From assembly GCF_049532985.1 (NCBI RefSeq), contig NZ_CP186693.1, forward strand, positions 124,001 through 188,000: 64,000 nucleotides of DNA, written 5' to 3'. The notes under the pieces are model-generated. The model ran no database searches. It had not been told where the DNA came from and saw nothing but the letters and a program-made list of their open reading frames with translations. Source of the DNA: Promicromonospora sp049532985 (GTDB lineage Bacteria > Actinomycetota > Actinomycetes > Actinomycetales > Cellulomonadaceae). Position numbers and translations under genes: made by a program. Of this stretch, positions 42,962 to 51,990 are shown piece by piece. The first letter of the stretch is position 1; every line of letters begins with the position of its first letter.

Positions 42962-44278
42962 ATGAACGATCTGCTGTATGTGAACGGCGGCAACCCGTTG
43001 ACCGGGACCATCACCGTTCGAGGCGCAAAGAACTTCGTGTCGAAGTCCATGGTGGCCTCCCTCCTGGGGGAGACGCCGAGCGTGCTGCGGAACGTGCCGC
43101 AGATCCGTGACGTCAAGGTGGTCTCGGGGCTCCTGGACCTGCACGGTGTCAACGTCAAGTACGACACCGACGCCGGCATCCTCGACCTCGACCCGTCCAA
43201 CGTCGAGGCGGCCCACGTGGCCGACATCGACGCCCACGCCGGCTCCAGCCGCATCCCGATCCTGTTCTGCGGGCCGCTGCTGCACCGCCTCGGCGAGGCG
43301 TTCATCCCGGACCTGGGCGGCTGCCGCATCGGCGACCGGCCCATCAACTACCACCTCGACATCCTGCGCCAGTTCGGTGCCGTCGTGGACAAGCGCCCCA
43401 ACGGCATCCACCTGCGCGCGCCGCGTCGCCTGCAGGGCACCAAGATCTCGCTGCCGTACCCGTCGGTGGGCGCCACCGAGCAGACGCTGCTCACGGCGGT
43501 CCGCGCGGACGGCATCACCGAGCTCTCGGGCGCGGCCATCGAGCCCGAGATCATGGACCTCATCGCGGTGCTGCAGAAGATGGGCGCCATCATCTCGGTC
43601 GACACCGACCGCGTGATCCGCATCGAGGGCGTCGACCGCCTCGAGGGCTACACGCACACGGCCCTGAACGACCGCATCGAGACCGCTTCCTGGGCCTCCG
43701 CTGCGCTGGCCACCGGCGGCGACATCACCGTCAAGGGCGCCACCCAGCCCGAGATGATGACCTTCCTGAACACCTTCCGGAAGGTCGGCGGCCGGTTCGA
43801 GGTGCAGGACGACGGCATCCGCTTCTGGCACGCCGGCGGCGACCTCAAGTCGATCGTGCTGGAGACCGACGTCCACCCCGGCTTCATGACGGACTGGCAG
43901 CAGCCGCTCGTCGTCGCGCTCACGCAGGCCACCGGCCTGTCGATCGTGCACGAGACCGTCTACGAGAACCGGTTCGGCTTCACCGACGCCCTGCGCAAGA
44001 TGGGCGCCACGATCCAGGTCTACAAGGAGTGCCTGGGCGGGCGCGACTGCCGGTTCGGTCAGCGCAACTTCCACCACTCCGCCGTCGTCTCCGGCCCCAC
44101 GCCGCTGTCGGCTGCCGACATCGAGGTGCCCGACCTGCGGGGCGGGTTCTCCCATCTCATCGCGGCGCTGGCCGCCAAGGGCCGGTCCACGGTGCGCGGC
44201 ATCGGCCTCATCGACCGCGGCTACGAGAACTTCCAGGACAAGCTGGAGGCCCTGGGCGCGGACGTCACCCGCGGCTGA
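42962..44278 (+). CDS. murA: UDP-N-acetylglucosamine 1-carboxyvinyltransferase
   Basis: A 438-aa MurA, first committed enzyme of peptidoglycan synthesis, transferring enolpyruvate from PEP to UDP-GlcNAc in the cytoplasm. It has the EPSP-synthase-like fold with RGAKNFVSKSM (Lys23), LGGCRIGDRP (Cys121, the residue alkylated by fosfomycin; mycobacterial MurA has Asp here), and the closing DLRGGFSHLIAALAA. The ATG at 42962 has GAGGAT directly upstream; an in-frame ATG at 42836 lies in a poorly coding stretch. It heads the wall/phospholipid set murA-plsC-gpsA. Confidence 0.96.
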   Translation: MNDLLYVNGGNPLTGTITVRGAKNFVSKSMVASLLGETPSVLRNVPQIRDVKVVSGLLDLHGVNVKYDTDAGILDLDPSNVEAAHVADIDAHAGSSRIPILFCGPLLHRLGEAFIPDLGGCRIGDRPINYHLDILRQFGAVVDKRPNGIHLRAPRRLQGTKISLPYPSVGATEQTLLTAVRADGITELSGAAIEPEIMDLIAVLQKMGAIISVDTDRVIRIEGVDRLEGYTHTALNDRIETASWASAALATGGDITVKGATQPEMMTFLNTFRKVGGRFEVQDDGIRFWHAGGDLKSIVLETDVHPGFMTDWQQPLVVALTQATGLSIVHETVYENRFGFTDALRKMGATIQVYKECLGGRDCRFGQRNFHHSAVVSGPTPLSAADIEVPDLRGGFSHLIAALAAKGRSTVRGIGLIDRGYENFQDKLEALGADVTRG

Positions 44279-44298
44279 CCCGGCACGGGGTGTCGGCG

Positions 44299-44320
44299 CG
44301 GCCGAGTATTCTTTCGGCCG
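44299..44320 (+). promoter_or_regulatory. -10 element of plsC inside a small inverted repeat
   Basis: TATTCT (44307-44312) lies 7 bases before the GTG at 44320. It is enclosed by CGGCCGA (44299-44305) and TCGGCCG (44314-44320), a 7-bp inverted repeat whose right arm ends in the start codon. A dimeric repressor site or start-site hairpin is possible. Confidence 0.5.
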
Positions 44321-45081
44321 TGTCGACACCACGTCCTGAGTCCCGCATGTACCGCTTCATAGCGTTCCTCGTGCGGAACCTGATGTTCTCGCTGTGCAAG
44401 TACGACTGGAAGGGCGGGGAAGGGGAGAACTTCCCGGCCACGGGCGGGTTCATCGCCGCGGCGAACCACGTCACGGAGCTCGACGCACTGACCCTGGCGC
44501 ACTACCTCTTCGACAACGGCCGCGAGCCGCGCATCCTCGCCAAGCGCGGGCTGTTCACCTCGCCGCTGACCGGCTGGGCGCTGCGGGGCACCAAGATGAT
44601 CCCGGTCGACCGGGACTCCACGAAGGCCACGGAGTCGCTCCAGGAGGCCGCCAGCCAGCTCGGTGACGGCGCGTGCGTGGCCATCCTGCCGGAGGGCACG
44701 CTGACCCGGGACCCCGACTACTGGCCCATGGAGGGCAAGACCGGCGTGGCCCGCATCGCGCTGACCACCCGGCTCCCGGTGCTCCCGATCGCCCAGTGGG
44801 GCGTCACCGAGATCATGCCCCGGTACGGCATGCCGCGCTGGCCCTGGCCGCGCAAGAAGGTGACCATCCGCACCGGCCCGCCCGTCGACCTCAGCGACCT
44901 GTACGACCTGCCGCAGGACACCGCCACGCTGCGTGAGGCCACGAGCCGCATCATGGACGGCATCACCGCCGAGCTGGAGCAGATCCGCGGCGAGAAGGCC
45001 CCGCGTCCCCGGTTCGACCTGCGCAAGCACCCCGACTACGAGGCCAAGATGACCACCTACCCGCCGGTGGAGCGCCCGTGA
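44320..45081 (+). CDS. plsC: 1-acylglycerol-3-phosphate O-acyltransferase
   Basis: A 253-aa PlsC-family acyltransferase adding an acyl chain to lysophosphatidate at the inner membrane face. The catalytic box is NHVTELD (H-x4-D), followed by RGTKMIPVDRDS and ILPEGTLTRD. A short amphipathic N-terminus (FIAFLVRNLMFSL) serves for membrane association. The GTG at 44320 is preferred over ATG 44347 because TATTCT is 7 bases upstream. Its stop overlaps the gpsA start (GTGA), linking two consecutive phospholipid steps. Confidence 0.93.
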   Translation: MSTPRPESRMYRFIAFLVRNLMFSLCKYDWKGGEGENFPATGGFIAAANHVTELDALTLAHYLFDNGREPRILAKRGLFTSPLTGWALRGTKMIPVDRDSTKATESLQEAASQLGDGACVAILPEGTLTRDPDYWPMEGKTGVARIALTTRLPVLPIAQWGVTEIMPRYGMPRWPWPRKKVTIRTGPPVDLSDLYDLPQDTATLREATSRIMDGITAELEQIRGEKAPRPRFDLRKHPDYEAKMTTYPPVERP

Positions 45082-46100
45082 GCGCCCCGACGCAGGCCCA
45101 GCCCCGGGTCGCCGTGCTCGGCGCGGGCTCGATGGGCACCACCTTCGCGATGGTCCTGGCCGACGCCGGCTGCGACGTCACCCTCTGGGGCCGCGACGCC
45201 GCCGTGCTCGACGCCGTCGACCGCACGCACCGCAACGAGAAGTACCTGCCGGGCGTGCAGCTGCCCGCCATGCGGGGCACCACCGACGCCGCCGTGGCGC
45301 TCAAGGGCGCGTCGGTCGTGGTGGTCTCGGTCCCGTCCCAGGTCGCCCGGGCCACGCTGGAGTCGATGAAGGACCTGGTGGAGCCCGACGCCGTGGTGGT
45401 CTCCCTGATGAAGGGCGTCGAGCTCGGCACCGACAAGCGCATGAGCCAGGTGATGGCCGAGGTGCTGGAGCTGCCGGACGAGCGCGTCGCCGTCGTCTCC
45501 GGGCCCAACCTGGCGCCCGAGATCGCCGCGCGGCAGCCGACGGCGACCGTGGTCGCCTCGCGCAGCGAGGCCACGGCCCAGCTCGTGGCCGACGCCTGCT
45601 CGACCGGCTACTTCCGCCCCTACACCAACACCGACGTGGTGGGCGTGGAGCTGTGCGGCGCCGTGAAGAACATCATCGCGCTCGCGGCGGGCATGGCCCA
45701 GGGCCAGGGCTTCGGCTGGAACACGCTCGCCACGCTCATCACGCGCGGTCTCGTGGAGATCACGCGCCTGGGCCTCGCGCTCGGCGCCGACGCCGCCACG
45801 TTCGCCGGGCTGGCCGGCATGGGCGACCTGACCGCGACGTGCGCGTCGCCGCTGTCGCGCAACCACCGGCTCGGCAAGCACATCGGCGAGGGCCTCACGC
45901 TCGCCGAGGCCATCGAGGCGACCGGCGGTACCGCCGAGGGCGTCAAGTCGTCCCAGTCGGTGCTGGAGCTGGCCCGGGCGCACGACGTCGAGATGCCCAT
46001 CACGGCCGGTGTCGTGGACGTGCTGGCGGGCACCCTGCCGCTGTCCGACCTGGCGGCCACGCTGCTGGCGCGGCCCAAGAAGTCGGAGGTCGCGGGCTGA
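45078..46100 (+). CDS. gpsA: Glycerol-3-phosphate dehydrogenase [NAD(P)+]
   Basis: A 340-aa enzyme making sn-glycerol-3-phosphate from dihydroxyacetone phosphate. The Rossmann motif is VAVLGAGSMGTTFAMVLAD, the substrate region VVSVPSQVARATLESM and VVSGPNLAPEIA, and the catalytic Lys lies in ELCGAVKNIIALAAG, followed by GLAGMGDLTATC. It is coupled to plsC by GTGA. In relatives ddl follows directly; here a terminator and about 9.3 kb of other genes intervene. Confidence 0.96.
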   Translation: MSAPTQAQPRVAVLGAGSMGTTFAMVLADAGCDVTLWGRDAAVLDAVDRTHRNEKYLPGVQLPAMRGTTDAAVALKGASVVVVSVPSQVARATLESMKDLVEPDAVVVSLMKGVELGTDKRMSQVMAEVLELPDERVAVVSGPNLAPEIAARQPTATVVASRSEATAQLVADACSTGYFRPYTNTDVVGVELCGAVKNIIALAAGMAQGQGFGWNTLATLITRGLVEITRLGLALGADAATFAGLAGMGDLTATCASPLSRNHRLGKHIGEGLTLAEAIEATGGTAEGVKSSQSVLELARAHDVEMPITAGVVDVLAGTLPLSDLAATLLARPKKSEVAG

Positions 46101-46105
46101 CCGCG

Positions 46106-46128
46106 CGGCGGGCCGGTCCGGCCCGCCG
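46106..46128. terminator. Palindromic terminator between gpsA and the AMIN lipoprotein gene
   Basis: Perfect 11-bp arms (46106-46116 and 46118-46128) around a single central base, ending directly at the stop codon of the convergent gene. It can serve both strands. Confidence 0.75.
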
Positions 46129-46833
46129 TCAGTGCTGGACGTCGACCACCACGCGGGTCGGGTTCTCCAGCAGGAACACCCGGAACGGCCGCTCGCCCTC
46201 GTCGACGCCCAGGAACGCCGTCGTGTACCCCTCGAACCAGTAGCGGTACACGACCTCGTCCACCGACTCCGTGTCCTCCGGCTCGATGCGGTCGCCCGAG
46301 AACTCCTCGACGCCGCTGTCCGTCGGGGCCGCGGTGCCGGACAGGGACACCCGCAGGATCGCGTCGCCGTCCACCTGCACGGCGTGGCCGGATCCGTCGT
46401 CCGTGGCCTCGTCGACGTACTCGACGCGCCAGCCGGGCCTGCCGCTGCCCGTGCCGTCCAGGTCGAACACCACGCGGTCGTAGCCGTCGTGCCGGGCCAC
46501 GCGGACGTCCGTGACGGACAGGAACGTCTCGCCCTCGCCCGTGGGCTCCGCGGTGTCCGGCCGGGTGTCGGCGGCGAAGGGCGGCCCCGCCGCGGTCTCC
46601 GTCGCTGAGGCGGTCGGGTCGGGCGTGCCGTCGTCCGGTGCGCCGTCGTCGCTCGTGCCGCCGTCCGGCTCGCTGTCGTCCGGTGTGCCGTCGTCCGACG
46701 GCGGGACCGAGGCGACGGGCGCCGGCTCGGACGCGTCCGTTCCCCGGTCAGGTCCGGTGGTGCCGGTGCAGCCGGCCAGGAGCAGCGCGGCGACTGCGGC
46801 TGTCAGGGCAGTGCGGAGTCCGGCTCGTCCCAT
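46129..46833 (-). CDS. AMIN-like domain lipoprotein
   Basis: A 234-aa protein. The lipoprotein signal ends AALLLAGC. A long Asp/Gly/Pro/Thr-rich linker (about 25-90) leads to a C-terminal beta domain (FLSVTDVRVARHDGYDRVVF, then WRVEYVDEATDDG and FLLENPTRVVVDVQH), the actinobacterial AMIN-like domain. AMIN domains localise wall hydrolases, but no catalytic domain is attached here. TACGCT lies 6 bases before the ATG on the minus strand, so the mRNA is probably leaderless. Confidence 0.88.
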   Translation of the reverse strand: MGRAGLRTALTAAVAALLLAGCTGTTGPDRGTDASEPAPVASVPPSDDGTPDDSEPDGGTSDDGAPDDGTPDPTASATETAAGPPFAADTRPDTAEPTGEGETFLSVTDVRVARHDGYDRVVFDLDGTGSGRPGWRVEYVDEATDDGSGHAVQVDGDAILRVSLSGTAAPTDSGVEEFSGDRIEPEDTESVDEVVYRYWFEGYTTAFLGVDEGERPFRVFLLENPTRVVVDVQH

Positions 46834-46839
46834 GGCTCC

Positions 46840-46845
46840 AGCGTA
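46840..46845 (-). promoter_or_regulatory. -10 element of a leaderless start (AMIN lipoprotein)
   Basis: TACGCT on the minus strand, 6 bases before the ATG at 46833. Confidence 0.5.
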
Positions 46846-46910
46846 GGTCCTGACGTGCGCCGGAGGTGGTCACGGATCGGTCACCTCTGCACCGCCACCC
46901 TGCCGCCGGT

Positions 46911-47966
46911 TCACGCCGCGGCGTCCCCCTCGCGACGGAACGTGCGGCGGTAGGCCGACGGCGTCACCCCGAGCGCCGCCTGCACGTGGGCCCGCAGCGA
47001 CTGGGCCGTGCCGAACCCGCAGCGCCGGGCCACCTGCTCGACCGGCAGTGCCGTGCTCTCCAGCAGGGTCCGTGCGTGCTCCACGCGCTGCCGCGTGAGC
47101 CACTGGGCGGGGCTCTCCCCGGTCTCGTCCCGGAACCGGCGCGTGAAGGTGCGCACCGACATCGCCGCGTGCCGGGCCATCGCGGCCAGGGTGAGGGGCT
47201 CCTCCAGGCGGCCCAGCGCCCAGGCGCGGGTGGCCGCGGTACCCGCGTCGGCGCCGTCCGTCCCGGCGCTGCCGGACCGGACAGGCCCCGGCAGGGGCCG
47301 CCGGACGTACTGCGCCTGGCCGCCGTCGCGGTGCGGCGGCACCACCGTGCGCCGGGCGACGTCCTGGGCGACCGCGGTGCCGTGGTCACGCCGCACCACG
47401 TGCAGGCAGAGGTCGACGCCGGAGGCCACGCCCGCCGAGGTGAGCACGTCGCCGTCGTCCGTGTACAGGACGTCGGGGTCGAGCCGCACGCGCGGGTAGA
47501 GCCGCCGGAAGCGGTCGCTCTCCAGCCAGTGCGTCGTGGCGGGGCGGCCGTCCAGCAGCCCGGCGGCCGCGAGCACGAAGGCGCCCGTGCAGATGGACAT
47601 GAGCCGTGCGCCCGGCCGGATCCGGGCGAGTGCGGCGGCGAGCTCGGGCGTCAGCCCCGCGTCCCCGGCGGCCGGGTCCGCGCCGTCCGGTCCCGTGGTG
47701 TGCGACGCCGGGACCACCACCGTGTCGGCCGTCTCCAGGACCTCGGGCCCGTGTTCCACGTGGACCAGCACGTCGGAGTCCGACCGCACCAGGCCCGGGC
47801 CGCCGGGTGTGCAGGTCACCACGTCGTACAGGGGCCGGTGCCCGGCGTCGCGCGCGATGCCGAAGATGCGGTGCGGGATGCCCAGCTCGAACGGGATGAA
47901 GCCGGGGCGGATCAGGACCGCGACGCGGTGCCGGCGTGGCGCCGGGGGCGGGGTGCTCTGGGCCAT
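46911..47966 (-). CDS. GlxA-like AraC-family regulator (DJ-1/PfpI plus HTH)
   Basis: A 351-aa protein. The N-terminal DJ-1/PfpI-like domain begins RVAVLIRPGFIPFELGIPHR and contains MSICTGAFVLAAAGLLDG, with the nucleophile-elbow-like Cys. The C-terminal AraC double helix-turn-helix reads LTLAAMARHAAMSVRTFTRR and VEQVARRCGFGTAQSLRAH. It probably regulates the divergent MFS gene (83 bp between starts) or a downstream catabolic set. The ATG at 47966 has TATGCT 6 bases upstream on the minus strand and no Shine-Dalgarno. Confidence 0.92.
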   Translation of the reverse strand: MAQSTPPPAPRRHRVAVLIRPGFIPFELGIPHRIFGIARDAGHRPLYDVVTCTPGGPGLVRSDSDVLVHVEHGPEVLETADTVVVPASHTTGPDGADPAAGDAGLTPELAAALARIRPGARLMSICTGAFVLAAAGLLDGRPATTHWLESDRFRRLYPRVRLDPDVLYTDDGDVLTSAGVASGVDLCLHVVRRDHGTAVAQDVARRTVVPPHRDGGQAQYVRRPLPGPVRSGSAGTDGADAGTAATRAWALGRLEEPLTLAAMARHAAMSVRTFTRRFRDETGESPAQWLTRQRVEHARTLLESTALPVEQVARRCGFGTAQSLRAHVQAALGVTPSAYRRTFRREGDAAA

Positions 47967-47972
47967 GGTCCC

Positions 47973-47978
47973 AGCATA
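47973..47978 (-). promoter_or_regulatory. -10 element of a leaderless start (GlxA-like regulator)
   Basis: TATGCT on the minus strand, 6 bases before the ATG at 47966. Confidence 0.5.
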
Positions 47979-48049
47979 TGGCCCGAACCTATCGATGTGT
48001 GTCCTCCGGGCCACTGTTCCGCGCGGAGAGGTCACAGCATGCTGATGCC

Positions 48050-49357
48050 GTGACCCAGACAGACGTCCCCGCACCGGCGGGCCGGAACGCCCCGCAGCCG
48101 CCGCGCCCCGCGCCCCGCATCCACCCGGCCTGGTGGGTGGCCCTGGTCAGCTTCGTGACCGTCATGTGCGCCGCGGCCTTCACCGCGGCGCCCGGCCTGT
48201 TCGTGGACCCCCTGCACGCGGAGCTCGGCTGGTCGCGCGCCACCATCGGCTTCGCCGTCGGCCTCCAGTCCGTGCTGTACGGGCTGACGGCGCCGTTCGC
48301 CGCCGCCCTGATGGACCGGTTCGGCATGCGCCCCGTGGTGAGCCTCGCGCTCGTGGTCATCACCGCCGGCGCCCTGTCGACCGTGTGGATGTCGGAGCCC
48401 TGGCAGTTCGTGCTCGGCTGGGGCCTCCTGGTCGGCGTGGGCAGCGGCAGCATGGCGCTCGCGTTCACGGCCACCGTCACGGGCCGCTGGTTCGTGGCCC
48501 GGCGCGGCCTGGTCAGCGGCGTGCTCACGGCGGCCACGGCGTCGGGCCAGCTCGTGTTCCTGCCCCTGCTCGCGTGGATCGTGGAGAACCAGGGCTGGCG
48601 GCCGGCGTCGGTCACGGTGGCCATCGCGTCGCTCGTGGCGATCCCGCTCGTGCTCTTCCTGCTGCGCGACCACCCGGCCGACCTGGGCCTGGCACCCTAC
48701 GGCGGCACCTACGCGCCCAAGCCTGAGCCCACGCGCGGCGCGGCCCGCCGCGCCGTCACGGCTCTGTTCGACGCCGCCCGTACCGGCCCGTTCTGGCTGC
48801 TCGCCGGCGCCTTCGCGATCTGCGGCGCGACGACGAACGGGCTGGTCCGCACCCACTTCGTGCCCGGCGCGCACGACCACGGCATGCCCATCACGGTGGC
48901 CGCGAGCCTGCTCGCGGTGATCGGCGTCGTGGACGTGATCGGCACCATCGGCTCCGGCTGGCTGACCGACCGGTACTCCCCGCGCGTCCTGCTGGGCGTG
49001 TACTACACGCTCCGAGGTGTGGCGCTGCTGTTCCTGCCCTCGCTCATGGCCCCGCACGTGGAGATGCCGATGGTCTTCTTCATCGTGTTCTACGGGCTCG
49101 ACTGGGTGGCGACCGTGCCGCCCACGCTCGCCCTGTGCCGCGAGTTCTACGGCGAGGACGCACCGATCGTCTTCGGCTGGGTGCTCGCCGCGCACCAGGT
49201 CGGCGCCGGGGTGGTGGCCTATGCGGGCGGCCTGGTGCGCGACACGACGGGTTCGTACGACGCGGTCTGGTACGGCGCGGGCGCCCTCTGCGCCGGAGCG
49301 GCGCTGATGTCCCTGGTGGTCCGCCGCGTCCGGCAGCCGCGGGTGTCGGGCGCATGA
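48050..49357 (+). CDS. MFS transporter
   Basis: A 435-aa protein with 12 transmembrane segments, of the monocarboxylate/oxalate-formate-like branch: WWVALVSFVTVMCAAAFTAA, GWSRATIGFAVGLQSVLYGL, and a late HQVGAGVVAYAGGLVRD. The charged loop after TM2 is DRFGMRPVV. Substrate unknown. It diverges from the GlxA-like regulator, its likely controller. The start is the GTG at 48050 with CATGCT 6 bases upstream, a weaker form of the leaderless pattern seen in neighbours. Confidence 0.9.
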   Translation: MTQTDVPAPAGRNAPQPPRPAPRIHPAWWVALVSFVTVMCAAAFTAAPGLFVDPLHAELGWSRATIGFAVGLQSVLYGLTAPFAAALMDRFGMRPVVSLALVVITAGALSTVWMSEPWQFVLGWGLLVGVGSGSMALAFTATVTGRWFVARRGLVSGVLTAATASGQLVFLPLLAWIVENQGWRPASVTVAIASLVAIPLVLFLLRDHPADLGLAPYGGTYAPKPEPTRGAARRAVTALFDAARTGPFWLLAGAFAICGATTNGLVRTHFVPGAHDHGMPITVAASLLAVIGVVDVIGTIGSGWLTDRYSPRVLLGVYYTLRGVALLFLPSLMAPHVEMPMVFFIVFYGLDWVATVPPTLALCREFYGEDAPIVFGWVLAAHQVGAGVVAYAGGLVRDTTGSYDAVWYGAGALCAGAALMSLVVRRVRQPRVSGA

Positions 49358-49434
49358 CGCGTCCGGGTGGCCTGCGGGCCCGACCCCGCCGGATCGCCTC
49401 GCGGACGGCCGGGGCGCCGGGCTCGGGGCGGCCG

Positions 49435-49440
49435 TATTCT
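49435..49440 (+). promoter_or_regulatory. -10 element of a leaderless start (Cys/Met PLP enzyme)
   Basis: TATTCT, 7 bases before the ATG at 49448. No Shine-Dalgarno is present. Confidence 0.55.
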
Positions 49441-49447
49441 CCGGACC

Positions 49448-50662
49448 ATGAGCACCACCCCTGAGCCCGGCACCCTCGCCCCCGCCACGATCGCCGTCGC
49501 CGCCGGACGCCCGGCCCGCGCGCAGGGCGGTCACGTCAACCCGTCCGTGCCGATGAACTCGACGTACGTCTCGCGCGGCGTGGTCACCCCGGACGAGCTG
49601 TCGTACGCGCGCGGGGACAACGACGCCTGGCACCCGTTCGAGGAGGCGCTCGCCGCCCTGGAGGACGGCGGTGCCGGGACGGCCCGCCGGGCGGACGGCG
49701 ATGCGTCCGGGCCGGACGCCGCCGCCACGGCGATCCTGTTCTCGTCCGGGATGGCGGCGATCGCCGCCATCTTCTCGCTGGTGCCCGACGGCGGCACGCT
49801 CGTGCTGCCCCGCCACGCCTACCAGGCGGGCATGGTGCTGGCGCGGCAGATCTCCGAGCGGCACGGCGTGACCCTGCGGTACGTCGACATCGCGGACACG
49901 GACGCCGTGGTCGCGGCCCTCGACGGCGCGGACCTGCTGCTGGTCGAGTCGCCCACCAACCCGATGTTGGAGGTGGCGGACCTGCCCGCCGTGCTCGGCG
50001 CGGCCCGCGCGGCCGGTGTGCGCTCGGTGGTCGACAACACCTTCGCGACCCCGCTGGGCCAGCGCCCGCTGGTGCACGGCGCGGACGTGGTGCTGCACTC
50101 GGTGACCAAGTACCTGGCGGGCCACTCCGACGTGGTGCTCGGTGCGCTCGTCACGCGTGACGCCGCACTGGCCGCGACCCTGCGCGACCACCGGACACTG
50201 CACGGGGCCATCGCCGGCCCCTTCGAGGCGTGGCTCGCGCTGCGCGGCCTGCGCACCCTGGCGCTGCGCTTCGAACGGGCCCAGGCCACCGCGGCCGAGC
50301 TGGCCCGGCGCCTCGCGGACCACCCCGAGGTCGCCGAGGTGCGGCACCCGTCCCTGCCCGGCGACCCCGGGCACGAGCGCGCGAAGGCCCAGATGACCGG
50401 GTTCGGCGCCATCATCGGCGTCCGCCCCCGGCCCCGGCCCGGCGGTGCCGACGACGCCGCGGCGCGGGCCGACGCCGTCGTCGACGCCGTGCGGCTGTGG
50501 CTCCCCGCGACCTCGCTCGGCGGCGTGGAGTCGATGCTGGAGCGTCGCCGCCGGTGGGGCACGGAGGCGACGACGGTCCCGGAGGACCTGCTGCGCCTGT
50601 CGGTGGGCATCGAGGACGTGGAGGACCTCTGGGCGGACCTGGACCGGGCGCTGCGCGCCTGA
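49448..50662 (+). CDS. Cystathionine gamma-synthase-like PLP enzyme
   Basis: A 404-aa Cys/Met-metabolism PLP-dependent enzyme (fold I). It has HVNPSVPMNSTYVSRGV, the Tyr/Arg cofactor region LSYARGDN, FSSGMAAIAAIFSLV, LLLVESPTNPMLEVAD, the PLP Lys in HSVTKYLAGHSDVVLG, and LRLSVGIEDVEDLW. Synthase versus lyase cannot be told from the sequence alone. A polar insertion (ARRADGDASGPDAA) after EDGGAG is unusual. It ends 4 bases from the convergent acyl-CoA dehydrogenase gene. Confidence 0.88.
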   Translation: MSTTPEPGTLAPATIAVAAGRPARAQGGHVNPSVPMNSTYVSRGVVTPDELSYARGDNDAWHPFEEALAALEDGGAGTARRADGDASGPDAAATAILFSSGMAAIAAIFSLVPDGGTLVLPRHAYQAGMVLARQISERHGVTLRYVDIADTDAVVAALDGADLLLVESPTNPMLEVADLPAVLGAARAAGVRSVVDNTFATPLGQRPLVHGADVVLHSVTKYLAGHSDVVLGALVTRDAALAATLRDHRTLHGAIAGPFEAWLALRGLRTLALRFERAQATAAELARRLADHPEVAEVRHPSLPGDPGHERAKAQMTGFGAIIGVRPRPRPGGADDAAARADAVVDAVRLWLPATSLGGVESMLERRRRWGTEATTVPEDLLRLSVGIEDVEDLWADLDRALRA

Positions 50663-50666
50663 CCCG

Positions 50667-51833
50667 TCAGTCCAGCGGGCCCAGCAGCGACTGCGCCACC
50701 GTTGCGTGCGCCGAGTCGTCGCTGGACGGGTGGAAGATCCCCGCCAGCACGTCGCGGTACAGCCGGCCCAGCTCCGAGCCGTTGAAGTAGGTGGAGCCGC
50801 CCGAGACCCGGATCGCCTGGTCCACGATCTCGCGCGCCGCCTCGGTGACGCGCACCTTCAGCCCGGCGGTCGCCCGGAACCAGCCCGCGCCGCGGTCCAG
50901 GGCGGGATCCGCCGCCGAGGCGTCCAGGTCGCGCGTGATCCCGTCGATCTGCAGCCAGACGGCGTCCTGCGCGAGCGCCATGTCGGCGATCCGCCGCCGC
51001 ACGTCGGGGTCCTGCGCGTACGCCGTGCCGGTCTTCATCGACGTGCGGCGCCGCGCGGCGTCGACGGCGAGCTCCAGCGCGCGGTCCGCGATGCCCGCGT
51101 ACACCGACGACAGCAGCACCTCGAACGAGGTGAAGATGCCGAGCACGTACGGGTCCAGCGACGGCCCGGGCGGCAGCAGGCGCAGCACCCGGGCGGCCGG
51201 CGCGTGGGCGCCGTCGAGCATCGTGGTGCGCGACTGGGACGCACGCATGCCGATCGTGTCCCAGTCGTCGAGGATCTCGAACCCGCCACCGTCGCGGGTC
51301 ACGAAGGCGTGCACGAGCCGGGGCTCGCCGCCCTTGCCGTCCGACGGCTCCAGGCCCAGCACGCCCAGCCGCGTCCAGGCGGGGGAGTTGGACGTGAAGA
51401 TCTTGCGGCCGTGGAACGTGTACCCGCCCACGCCGTCGGGCCGGGCCTCGGTGCGGGAGCCGAGCAGCACCAGGTCGTTGCCCGGCTCGGAGTAGCCGAA
51501 GCCGAACACCTCGCCCGCCGCGGCCTCCGCCAGCAGCCAGTCCAGCGACGAGTCGCCGCGGTCGTGCAGGTAGCGGCCCACGCCCACCCACACGTGGTGC
51601 ATGTTCACGGCCAGCGCGGTCGCCGGCGCGTGGGCGGCGAGGCGCGCCTGCTCGTGGGCGGTCTCGTGCAGCGTGCGGCCCGAACCACCGAGGGCCGTGG
51701 GGACCATCGCGCCGAGGTAGCCCGCGGCCTGGAGGTCGGCCAGGTCCTCGGCGAAGAAGGCGTTGTCGCGGTCGTAGTCGCCGGCGCGGTCGCGCATGCC
51801 GGCGAGCAGTTCCTCGGACAGGAGAAAAGTCAC
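50667..51833 (-). CDS. Acyl-CoA dehydrogenase family protein
   Basis: A 388-aa flavoprotein of the acyl-CoA dehydrogenase fold: FAEDLADLQAAGYLGAMVP, GEVFGFGYSEPGNDL in the middle, KIFTSNSP, TAYAQDPDVRRRIADMAL and a closing IRVSGGSTYFNGSELGRLYR. The usual catalytic Glu near the C-terminus is not obvious, and the C-terminus resembles the hydroxylase-like branch (flavin monooxygenase subunits). It may therefore not be a beta-oxidation enzyme. The GTG at 51833 has TAGCCT 6 bases upstream on the minus strand. Confidence 0.88.
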   Translation of the reverse strand: MTFLLSEELLAGMRDRAGDYDRDNAFFAEDLADLQAAGYLGAMVPTALGGSGRTLHETAHEQARLAAHAPATALAVNMHHVWVGVGRYLHDRGDSSLDWLLAEAAAGEVFGFGYSEPGNDLVLLGSRTEARPDGVGGYTFHGRKIFTSNSPAWTRLGVLGLEPSDGKGGEPRLVHAFVTRDGGGFEILDDWDTIGMRASQSRTTMLDGAHAPAARVLRLLPPGPSLDPYVLGIFTSFEVLLSSVYAGIADRALELAVDAARRRTSMKTGTAYAQDPDVRRRIADMALAQDAVWLQIDGITRDLDASAADPALDRGAGWFRATAGLKVRVTEAAREIVDQAIRVSGGSTYFNGSELGRLYRDVLAGIFHPSSDDSAHATVAQSLLGPLD

Positions 51834-51839
51834 CTCATG

Positions 51840-51845
51840 AGGCTA
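51840..51845 (-). promoter_or_regulatory. -10 element of a leaderless start (acyl-CoA dehydrogenase)
   Basis: TAGCCT on the minus strand, 6 bases before the GTG at 51833. Confidence 0.5.
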
Positions 51846-51990
51846 GCCCCGGTGCGCAATGCCCGGCGTGGAAATTCTCGCCGGGAAGTGTGCCGGCCGG
51901 TGTCGCCCTCGACCCGTCCCGCGCTCTAGGCTGGGCCCGCGAAACTATTGGAGCACGCGTCAGTGAGACCGCGGTCGAAGGAGACAGCAG

